DNA of 64,000 bases from contig NC_134082.1 in the NCBI RefSeq assembly GCF_000715075.1, positions 193,925,948-193,989,947 on the forward strand. Direction: 5' to 3'. Source of the DNA: Nicotiana tabacum (Eukaryota > Streptophyta > Magnoliopsida > Solanales > Solanaceae). The notes below the pieces were generated by a model. That model had not been told where the DNA came from. It saw nothing but the letters and a program-made list of their open reading frames with translations, and searched no databases. Below, in pieces: positions 55,417-64,000 of the stretch. Position numbers and translations under genes: made by a program. The stretch's first letter is position 1. Each line of letters begins with the position of its first letter.

Positions 55417-56017
55417 ACTTCCTTTTGACCTGGTGAAGTAAGTGTGAGTACTGCTTCTGGCCCTAACAACAGGTAGTTGAACACTTCTCCTTGACCTCGT
55501 GAAATATGAGTGCGAGGCCAGACTTTCACCAAACCAACCGTCTTTTCAAAAACCCTGGAATACTCAATGACAAATGCACGGTTAATTTGTAGCAAATAAC
55601 AGATAGTTAATCTCACGTTGGGCATGATGCACCTATACAGTTAAGTGGATTACTATATGTTTGCTACGAGAGCATGCGTCATTCCGGCATTTTTTATTAG
55701 TTTTCTTTTTTCTTTCTTTTCTTTTACTTTTTCTCTTTGTTTTTCTTTTATGTTTTTTTTTTATGTTGCAGTAAAAGAAATGCGACCGGATCCGATGAGG
55801 ATTGCCTACGTATCACGATGCCTACGTGAATCAGATCATTACGTAGTTCGAAAAACACAAATGGCGTAAAAGAAGCAACCTTTTTATTGTTGAAGTGGTC
55901 TATTACAACTACATTTTGCGAAAGAAAAAGCAAACTTCGAAAATAAACCTAGACTCAACATAGACTAAAATCACCCTGATGGAAAACAGGCAGAAAATGC
56001 TAAGATACAGATTCGAC
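55417..56017 (-). other. Spacer between ORF1 and gag
   Basis: 600 bp, no separate gene; part may be translated gag N-terminus because the gag frame stays open above its first ATG. Holds a hairpin motif at 55803-55849 and T-rich runs (A-runs in RNA) at about 55680-55770. Confidence 0.6.
55803..55849 (-). promoter_or_regulatory. GAACTAC/GTAGGCA hairpin motif, ORF1-gag spacer copy
   Basis: Sense GAACTACGTAATGATCTGAT, then two ACGTAGGCA halves in a row, either of which could pair with CTACGT. 170 nt after the ORF1 stop. Confidence 0.6.
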
Positions 56018-58033
56018 TTATGAATGCATTATGGTTTTGAAAATTGGTGTCCGCGGGGCATCGTTCGGCCTCGCCGCGGTCCTAGGCGTGAGATCCCTCT
56101 CAAGTTGCTCCAGCTCGTGCATAGTCTGCTTGACATAACCCATTACTGCTGAGAGGACGGTAACGCTGGACATGTTCTCACATCGTAGGCATCGTCTGGT
56201 GATGGCATGGGCAATGGCCTTGATCCTATCTCTGGTTTGCTTCTTCTCTACGAGCAGGCGTTTTATCTGATCGCTGCATATCTTGAAGACTTGAGCATCT
56301 TGTACATGTTGATGCTTCAGTCGCCGTACTTCCAACTTCATCTGGGCTATTGAGTCGTACCAGTATCTGCTCTCAATTTGGAAATCCTTGGCCTGATTAA
56401 CTGCTTTGATCTCAAGTGCAGCCATCTCTCTCTTTATTTTAGTAACAGTTTTCTCGTGGTCGCCTTCCAATTGATTCAGGTATCGACGATGCTTATCTGC
56501 TCTTGTATCCCACTGCGCTTTGAGCTCTGCTATGACGTTTTCAGATTTCTCCAAACCATCTTGCCATTCTCTAATCTCGTTTTTTAGCCTTTTTATCAGG
56601 TGCTCGTCTGATCGACGCCTTGGCTGTTTATCTGCATCCAACCTTATCTGTTTGATCTGGGCTCTGAGCATTTCATTTTCTTGAATTAACCTGTTCCGCT
56701 CTCCCAGATCGGTAGCAATTTGCACGTTGTGCTCGTATTTCATGCCTTCTACTTGTTGCTTTAACCTGCTGATTTCGGCACAATAGCCTCTTTCCTTTGC
56801 TAACCAATCCCAATGCCTTTGCGATGACTCGGTGAAATTCCGGATGTGGGGTCTCTTAGCTGGCCTTTCATGCTCGAGTTCCCTTCTATACCATGCAAGG
56901 TAACCTGGCGCCGTTTCTCCTTTGGCTCGATCCCGCACGCAAGTATCTGATTTCAAATATTGACCCTCATTCCAGATTTGGCGAATCTTTGCTTCTGGGA
57001 ACTGTCCGTTAGGACTTATCTCAACTGCTTGAGCGCTAAGATCTTCCTCATGAGGTACTGTCTGGCATCTTCCGAACTGTCTCAAAACTCGGCCGGGTGC
57101 GTAAGGTTGAATGCTCTTAAGCCCCATCAGCAAGAAATGAGTTTTAGCTGCCGACATATATAAGATCTCATCAACAGGCAACCATCCCAACGTCCATTGT
57201 ATTTGGCTGGCAGTAAGAGCTTGCAAGAACGAGGTCCATGCCAGGACTCCTTTGGGCAAAATGATCTTTTTGGTTCTCGTGTAAGATTCTTCTATGCGGG
57301 TCTTTTCCGGGGAACCATGGCTCAAAATCTCGGAATGATGGCAGAGGTGCTCGGTCATCCATATCTGTAGGAGCAAGTTACAACCTTCGAAGAAATTTCC
57401 CGCAGCTTTACAAGCTGTGAGAGCTCGAAAGATGTCAGATACCACCATTGGCGCGAGAGTACTGTCACTTTGCGTGAGTAAAGTGCTGACGACCCCAGAT
57501 ATCTTCAAATCGATGTTTCCATCTTTCCTCGGAAATACCAGAAGACCCAGGAACATTATCATGAACGCTACCCGTCTGTGCTCGTCCCACTTCTGACGAA
57601 CTCCTTTGCTGCACAGTTTATTGATTGGATTGTTGAATCCCCCCTCATGACCGTACCTATCATATATGAAGCATGGAGTACAAAATCCGGCTGCCAGATC
57701 CGGGTTGTGGACTGTTCTAGGTATCTTCAATGAATCTAAGAACCGATGTACCGTGACGACTCTCGGGGCGACCAAGTATTTTTCCCTCAACGGAAGTTCA
57801 GTATTCCCGATGTATCCGGCCATTTCTTCCAAAGTCGGGGTGAGCTCAAAATCAGAGAAATGGAAAACATTGTGCGCCGGGTCCCAATAGGTAACCAAAG
57901 CTCTTATGATATCTCCCCGAGGCTGGATTTCCAACAGACCCACAAGACCTTTCAGATATTTCTTAACCTTATTTTGTCCTTCAACACCTAGATCATTCCA
58001 CCATAGCCGTAACTTGACAGGGATTTTGGTCAT
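56018..58033 (-). CDS. ORF1 of Ogre-like element, full length (671 aa)
   Basis: The only retroelement frame in the window that looks intact from ATG (58031-58033) to stop. Residues about 1-400 resemble the plant mobile domain/DUF7745-type region (WWNDLGVEGQNKVKKYLKGL, DFELTPTLEEMAGYIG, FCTPCFIYDRYGHEGGF). Residues about 420-620 are highly charged with heptad-like spacing, a likely coiled coil (RNRLIQENEMLRAQIKQIRL). An ORF upstream of gag is a defining Ogre feature and its function is not known. No signal peptide or membrane segment. No homologue can be checked in element A because that region lies outside the window. Confidence 0.85.
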   Translation of the reverse strand: MTKIPVKLRLWWNDLGVEGQNKVKKYLKGLVGLLEIQPRGDIIRALVTYWDPAHNVFHFSDFELTPTLEEMAGYIGNTELPLREKYLVAPRVVTVHRFLDSLKIPRTVHNPDLAAGFCTPCFIYDRYGHEGGFNNPINKLCSKGVRQKWDEHRRVAFMIMFLGLLVFPRKDGNIDLKISGVVSTLLTQSDSTLAPMVVSDIFRALTACKAAGNFFEGCNLLLQIWMTEHLCHHSEILSHGSPEKTRIEESYTRTKKIILPKGVLAWTSFLQALTASQIQWTLGWLPVDEILYMSAAKTHFLLMGLKSIQPYAPGRVLRQFGRCQTVPHEEDLSAQAVEISPNGQFPEAKIRQIWNEGQYLKSDTCVRDRAKGETAPGYLAWYRRELEHERPAKRPHIRNFTESSQRHWDWLAKERGYCAEISRLKQQVEGMKYEHNVQIATDLGERNRLIQENEMLRAQIKQIRLDADKQPRRRSDEHLIKRLKNEIREWQDGLEKSENVIAELKAQWDTRADKHRRYLNQLEGDHEKTVTKIKREMAALEIKAVNQAKDFQIESRYWYDSIAQMKLEVRRLKHQHVQDAQVFKICSDQIKRLLVEKKQTRDRIKAIAHAITRRCLRCENMSSVTVLSAVMGYVKQTMHELEQLERDLTPRTAARPNDAPRTPIFKTIMHS

Positions 58034-59421
58034 TATTGAAAAATGTTCATTTTACATCGTGCTCATCCTGCACATTTATTAAGGTGATTTTAACAAAAAT
58101 GACTTGACTCAAAATATTTTACAGAGGGGATCAAGTTTTGAACACGGCCTTTAAACACTTCGGGGACGAAGATTTTAAGGCTGTGTGGGTCTACTGGACA
58201 AAATGCTAAACAAGGCCCAAAAGTGGCTATTTATGCAAAGTCAGCCTTCCGGCGTCCCTTTCGGGAACATTCGGCTATTTATGACAAAACAGCGTCACCC
58301 GATTTATTTACGACTCTTTTTTTTTTTTAAAAGTTTGAAACGCATTTTTTTTATTCATTGATTTTGGCTATTTTAGCAAAAATGGTGGTTGAACCCGACG
58401 AGGGTTGCCTACGTATCTCACATCCGGTGAGAATCAAACCTGCGTAGTTCGGGCATATCATGAATAGAGAAAATCAAATAAACCTAGAAATCAAGAATAA
58501 GTATTTTTTTTTTTTAAAAAAAAAGATAAAGACTAAAGAAAATATTATTTTTTTTAGGCAATATTTTGGATTATTAGTCTGAATTTATAAAAGGGGTACC
58601 ACAAAAGAAACAACACATTTTTTTTGAATTATGAATTTTCCTTTTTTTTTACTTTTAAATGAATACCTTTTTTTTGATTTTGGACATGAAAGAAATTTTT
58701 TTTATTATTATTTTTTTTTAATAATTCAAACTAAGAAGACAAAAATTTTTTTTTTATTTTTTTATTTTTAGAAAAATTCCGGCGAGGTTTTGACAATACT
58801 TGAACATTGGTTTTATTTTTCCAAAATAAGTAATTATCTCCCTACGCTGCTATTTTCCCTTTTTTAGAAACCGGTCAACATGCGGAACCGAAGCAAATAA
58901 ATGCACAACATAGATAGGAATGCAGCAATGATGGTCTTTTCATTTCAGGTCGTCTATCCTAGACGGACCCAACCCCTGTGTTGAGTCCCCTAAGTCAAAT
59001 GCAACATGATGCAAATAAGCGTTCCTACTAGGGATCCGGCATGAAGTCAAGTTATTCTAGGTTCGTAACCTGGGTATTTGTTCTAGACTGTGTACCCGAG
59101 CGGACAACTCGAGTCGAGGAGGGGGCTATGTACCGGGGACCCGCGAGATCGTCCGGCTTTGTAACTTGTCCGACCTCTTTCTTATTTCAGGTATCGACAC
59201 TAACAGAATAGGGAGTCTCGACCAGCGAGCTTCTCCCCGGAGGTAAGAAGAGAAGGGTTTCGGCACAGTTTATATACAGTTCAGATAATATCAAAGCGGT
59301 AAAAGACAACATTTAGCACGTTATGCACAACATGTAATAAAGATCAGATAATAAAGCCAAATATAACAACTATTTTAAGCTCGAATTCTTGAACCCTGAA
59401 CCAGTGGTTCTGGGTTCACTA
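58034..59421 (-). other. 5' leader of interior 2, A-rich in sense
   Basis: 1.4 kb, no gene. 58310-58790 has about eleven T-runs of 7-13 on the plus strand, differing in length from the interior 1 copy. 58940-59260 is GC-rich with short inverted repeats (for example around CTCGAGTCGAGG) next to the primer site. Confidence 0.65.
58406..58450 (-). promoter_or_regulatory. GAACTAC/GTAGGCA hairpin motif, leader copy (interior 2)
   Basis: Same as 37677-37721 with one substitution in the loop-side arm. About 373 nt before the ORF1 ATG. Confidence 0.6.
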
Positions 59422-59439
59422 TCCCCAGCAGAGTCGCCA
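59422..59439 (-). other. Primer-binding site, interior 2
   Basis: Sense TGGCGACTCTGCTGGGGA, 4 nt inside LTR3. Probable tRNA-Arg primer as in other Ogre elements. Confidence 0.82.
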
Positions 59440-59443
59440 GAGC

Positions 59444-62400
59444 TGTCACACCTCCTTTTTGCGCGCCCGCCCCGAAGGGTTAAATGCGCGGGTGGAGTTT
59501 TTCCAATTTAAGTGACAATATTCGAAATGGGATTATTTATTTAATTCAGAGTCGCCACTTGGGAAAGGTTTGGCTTTTGGTGTCCCAAGTCACCGGTTTA
59601 TCTTGAATCCCAAATCGAGGAAATTTTCGACTTTTCCAAATGAAGTCTGCGAACCAGAAATTCTAAGTAAGGAATTCTGTTGACCCGAGGGAAGGTGTTA
59701 GGCACCCTCGAATCCCGTGGTTCTAGCACGGTCGCTTAAATTGTTATAATGGCTAAATATCTGATTTAAATACATGTTATGACTTACGTGCTTTTATTAA
59801 GTTTAAACCGCTTTTATCATTATCACTTATTTTTATAGAATTGCAACGTCGTGAAAATGCATCTCGAACCACGTCACAATCAATGCGCCCGTGATCGTCA
59901 ACACATTTGGACTTCGTTGAGATTTGGATTTGGGTCACATCAATGTGCATCCGAATTTAAGAATATGGTTTAATTAAGCCACGCCTAAAGAGTCTAACGC
60001 GTTATTATTTTTGTGGAAGGCCATGAAATTCACTAAACGGCCTATCCTGGACTCTAAATAATTATTATGGTTATTTATTGAGGGCCACGCAATTTTGCAT
60101 TTTTGTTTGGCGAGACTTGCCTCTATTTTAGAAAAGGATATCCTAAAGTGGCTACATTTCTAACTATGTTCAATCTAAAATAGAAGAAAGAAGATACATG
60201 TCAATTCAAGTATATGCTTTGGGCCTAAATCTTATCAATTTCTGATTAGTTATTTGTAAAGTAAAAGACGTCCTACTTTTATGAGAAATGTTCTACTTTG
60301 ATAAAGAAATTACGTGACAAATGCTAGGCTCATATCCAAAACATCTCTTGAATTGAATTCAAACTAGACTCATTTAGGCTAGGTTAAGGGAATTAACCCA
60401 CTGAGCATTATTATCACTGGGGGTTCGAACGCGCTCCTATATACTGCCTAGCGGGTTTTGACGAAAGAAACTAAAATAAAACAGAACATCATTGTGTAAG
60501 GTGGAAGTATCCTATCATTATAGCTAAAACAAGAATCTGATCAGTCACTGTGTCAAATATTTGTACATCCTACGTACCACACCATTACTTAACCCATATC
60601 AACAAACAACTATAAACTAAGATACAAGAGGCTAAAACTCAGCTTAAACATTAACTAACTGGCATTTTTACTATTGAATTATACACTGATCAATTCATAC
60701 GAAAGGAGCAATAGACCACGAGCATTACAGACAGACATTTAAACTTCTTGGAATTCCTTTCATTTCATGCTTTCGAACGGTTATAGTTTACACCCACATA
60801 GGATTTGAAATGTGTACCTGGAATGCTGAAATGCAAAGAGGAAGAAGAGAATGACAGGGAAAGGTCAGCAGCAGCAGGAAACCAAATAACAGCAGCAGCA
60901 GCAGGTAACCAAATAGAAACAAAATCCCAGTGCAAGATGCAGTTATAGCCAATGGGCAGAGGCAACAAAAATGACAGCAACAAGCAGAGAAGTGGGCTCA
61001 GGATTCAAACGGTCCAACCCCAAAAGAAGGCAAACCAATAAGAACCAAAACAAAAGAAACCTAGCTGATACTTGAGGGGAAATCAGCACTTATTTGAAAC
61101 AGGTTAAACAAACTGGGAATCGAACAATTAGCAGGAAGAAAAGACAGTTTCTGCTTTCTGTATATCCCCCCTCTATCTCCTTTCTTTCCAAAATCTAAAC
61201 CAATCTTCAGTTTTGAAATTATACTGAAGTTATTAAAAGAAATCTTTTCCAGTTCCTGTTTTCAGAATTTGAACTCTCAGATGTTCCCTCTCAGTGTCTC
61301 TCTCTATCTCTGTATGCTCTGTCTGTATGTATATATATCTGTATGTATTTCAACTCTCTCTTTCAAAAATTCCTCACAGTGTGTGTATTTTTTTCCTCTC
61401 CAATCTTCCCGGTTCTCTGACCTCTAATCCTCTCTTTATAAGCCTTCACATTACCCCTTTTAACAGCCTGTTTAGACTATCACCATACCCCTCCCATGTG
61501 CCTTCCATTTTCAGTTCCACTTTAGCTAATTAAGTATTAACCCCGTCATTCCCCTGGCAGGCTTAAACTTTCCCATTTTATTAACTAAAAGCAAGCATGG
61601 GCGGCAGGATGTAGTCTGATAGCACATGCTGTCAAACCATTTTTAATTCCAAAGCCCTTTTATGCAGGAAACAGGTTGTGCACAATGCACATGCTGTGCA
61701 CAAGTGCACATGCCATCAACTCAGATTTCAATTAACAATCTACCCTCAGATTCAAATATAGCAACTATAAGTGAACCTACTTGATCCTTACTTTGATTCA
61801 AACAAAGTTGCAGCAAGCAACAGGTGCAATCGTTAACATTTGAACTACTGAAATTAATTGACGACATTTGTCGACTCGACTATACTAGTTATAACTCATA
61901 CAGTCGTAACCAAAAATCAAACATTTAATAGCATCGACAAGGTTCGCATTACACTGACTGAGCAGAATTGTGCTTCGAGGAATCAGTTAATCAGTACAAA
62001 TTTGGAATTCAACTAATTGCTCAACAAATACATACATACACACTATCAGGACAAGTAGAAAAGGACACTTAATCAAACAACAAGGGTTCAGGCAAAGTAG
62101 ACAGGACACAATTAATAGAAACTCAAAACAAAACAGACTTCAACAATCACGAACAGCTTTTAAAACAAATCACACGGACTAAAACAAGTAAAGGAAAGAA
62201 AACAAACTCACCTTAAAACTCGAAAAATCAAAAGTTTTGAACTCGGATTTGGACAGACCTTTCTTAAGGCTGAACGGACTTTAATCGAAGTGTTTCTCAG
62301 ATGAGAAACACCTCGATTAAGGTCCATTAGGCCTTAATTTCTTTGGCTCGAACAAAACACAGACCAGTGACGAAGAATCACAAAGTTCCAAAACTCAGAT

Positions 62401-63470
62401 ATGGGATTCATGCTTCCCTGATCAGATTCGGACCAAACCAAGTATGGTTTGGTCACGAGGGGGGTCTGGGGAGTGTCTGGTGTGAAGCTGGGGTTAAACG
62501 GTGTAGATCGAGTTTTGACTCGAATCTTCAAATGAAGATTCGAGGACCTAGAGGATGATTCGAACTAAACGGTCAACAGGTCTATGTTCAGGGTGGTGAG
62601 GGGGTTCTATGGTGTTCAGGGCGAGGTCACCGGCGTTCATGCCGCCGGTTTTCATGGTGGAGGATACAGGGGCGGCTCTAGGGTTTGATGGGGATGAGGT
62701 TGAAGACGGGAGCTGGGGTATCAGATGGGGGGCAGGGTAAGGTTATAGGCTTATATATGGAATGGGTGGGTTGATCTCAACCGTTAGATCAATCTAGGTC
62801 TACGGTCTGGATCTGAGGGCTTAAGTGGAACGGTGTCGTTTCGAGGGTAAAGGGTTTGGGTTGGTCCGGGTGGAAACGGGTCGGGGCCGTTAGTGGGTTA
62901 TGGGAAATGTGATCTTGGCCATTGATCAATCTGAGATCAACGACCCAGATCAGGCTCAAACATTACGACGTCGTTTAGACGTCTTTGGTGTCAACTGGAC
63001 AAGGGCCGGGCAAGCCTGGTTCTGGGCTGTTTGTTTGGGCCAATTTTAATAAATTGGCCCAATCCGGAAGAAGAAAGGATCTTTTTCTCTCTTTTTTTTA
63101 TTATTTTTATTTCTTTTTCTTATTTATTTTAAAAACAAAACTAAGCAAAAATCAAATTAAAATTAAATACACACTCAATACAATTATTTGCACACACACT
63201 AAAGATATTTCAAAACAGGTAAAATCAAACAAAACAAAATCACGGACAAAGATGCCTGTTTATGCCTTTCTATTTAAACCATGTTACGGTTCAGATTATG
63301 CATGACACGTACACATTTTTTTTGTATTTTGTTTTAATAAAGTAAAAATGGGCCAAGGTCATAAATAATTAACGAAGTGCCATAAAAAAATTGTACAACA
63401 GGATCAATTGTCGTTATTTTTCATTTCTTTTGGAGCGATTGTCCCGTGAAACAAAAATCACGTGCTCACA
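59444..63470 (-). mobile_element. LTR3, outer 5' LTR (4,027 bp)
   Basis: Complete LTR at a constant offset of 20,732 from LTR2, one base shorter near 63290. Its outer end abuts the right GCAAC duplication. Non-coding. Confidence 0.96.
62750..62760 (-). promoter_or_regulatory. TATA box of LTR3
   Basis: Sense CCATATATAAG, same place as in LTR2. Being in the 5'-most LTR, it is the likely start of any full-length transcript. Confidence 0.6.
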
Positions 63471-63475
63471 GCAAC
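63471..63475. repeat. Target-site duplication GCAAC (right)
   Basis: Partner of 21527-21531. Element C sequence resumes at 63476. Confidence 0.95.
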
Positions 63476-64000
63476 AACTACATATTCAAGATCAAGCTCA
63501 AAGACCCTTGAACTACATAGCATGAGCCGATCAAGGATCAATCAGTGTGAAAATCCATGCTACTCTCCGTCGTCCATGACAATGATGCAAACTATGGTGA
63601 CAAATACTTCATCCGTGGAGGAGCAGTTGGCAAACTTGACAGAAGCAATCGCTGGCTTGACCAAATGTATGCAAAATCAAGAGGTTAGAATCGATAAGCT
63701 AATAGACAGGGTGGGAGTCTTGATGGAAGAAGAATCCACCCATGCACCCGGCAAGCTCCTAGAAGTTCTGGAGAGTGACTCTCCTCCAAGACAAGCAGCG
63801 TCCACTAAGGCTATCCTTGTCTCATCTGAAGGGATGATTCCAATCGATCAACTGAAGGAGTTAATCGAAGGAACCATTAAGAACAAATATGAGGTTGCTG
63901 CCAAATCCTCCCTTACATATGCAAAGGCGTACACTACAAGGGTCGATATGTTGAAGATGTCTGTTGACTATCAACCTCCGAAGTTTCTACAGTTTGATGG
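63476..64000 (+). pseudogene. gag: gag N-terminus of gypsy element C (runs off window)
   Basis: An open frame with ATG at 63522 and again at 63576 runs to the window end. It contains SVEEQLANLTEAIAGLTKC (coiled-coil-like), MIPIDQLKELIEGTIKNKYE and SVDYQPPKFLQFDG, the usual N-terminal region of a large class of plant Ty3/gypsy Gag proteins. The same frame is open across the pre-insertion junction back to an ATG at 21524, so the complex may have hit codon 2-3 of this gag or its leader. No internal stop is visible. Called a pseudogene because it is separated from its promoter by 41.9 kb. Confidence 0.75.

Larger units (their letters stand above)
21532..63470 (-). mobile_element. Ogre-like complex: LTR-interior-LTR-interior-LTR
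   Basis: A 41.9-kb minus-strand block of three LTRs and two interiors of one Tat/Ogre-type element, inserted once (a single GCAAC duplication at the outer edges, none around LTR2). The full unit LTR2-interior 2-LTR3 is 24,759 bp. ORF1 upstream of gag, an intron between protease and RT, a second RNase H before integrase, a tRNA-Arg-like primer site and a 3'-UTR satellite array together are the known signature of Ogre. Hand comparison of the first 960 bp gives about seven substitutions for LTR1/LTR2 and for LTR2/LTR3, all transitions, so the insertion is fairly young. Confidence 0.93.

Overview
The window is nuclear DNA of a flowering plant, most likely Solanaceae. This rests on the style of the Ty3/gypsy LTRs (termini TGTCACGACCC and GGGTCGTTACA with a TGGTATCAGAGCC primer site) and on plant Tat/Ogre-type elements with AT-rich multi-kilobase LTRs. 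I find no host gene, rRNA or tRNA gene. Essentially all of it is nested transposable elements, and every protein-coding trace is retroelement gag/pol.

Layout, left to right. (1) 1-10247: 3' part of an old plus-strand Tat/Ogre-like element (A): broken gag, a pol reduced to scraps, a motif-rich 3' UTR with a 30-bp tandem array, a polypurine tract and a chimeric LTR. (2) 10248-12714: non-coding interior of a minus-strand gypsy element ending in an initiator-Met primer site. (3) 12715-13027: a TRIM-like LTR plus a second Met primer site. (4) 13028-20069: a roughly 3-kb gypsy LTR split by a 4,027-bp solo Ogre-type LTR (13090-17116, target duplication CCGAC). (5) 20070-20890: a Helitron 3' end, a short spacer and a second Helitron-like 5' end. 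(6) 20891-21531 and 63476-64000: leader and gag of another plus-strand gypsy element (C), split by (7) a 41.9-kb complex at 21532-63470 bounded by the 5-bp duplication GCAAC.

The complex lies on the minus strand and has the form LTR-interior-LTR-interior-LTR. LTR3 59444-63470, interior 2 42740-59443, LTR2 38712-42739, interior 1 24753-38711 and LTR1 21532-24752 (truncated) run in transcription order. Interior 2 is the more complete copy: primer site like a tRNA-Arg site, A-rich leader, ORF1 (671 aa), gag-protease, a 212-bp intron, then RT, degenerate RNase H, archaeal-type RNase H and integrase, a long 3' UTR with a satellite-like array, and a polypurine tract. This is the organisation known for Ogre elements, 24.8 kb with both LTRs. 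Neither interior encodes intact proteins. Interior 1 lost 3.6 kb (end of ORF1, all of gag), and both copies share one pol frameshift.

The most interesting content is non-coding: (i) arrays of about 105 and 68 palindromic double-telobox monomers in the 3' UTR; (ii) a hairpin motif (GAACTAC...GTAGGCA, with a compensatory stem change) recurring before ORF1, between ORF1 and gag, after pol and before the polypurine tract, and kept in element A; (iii) a triplet of covarying hairpins in both elements' 3' UTRs; (iv) many 3'-UTR copies of a sequence complementary to the primer-binding site. Together these look like a conserved RNA-level cis-acting system that outlived the coding capacity of element A.
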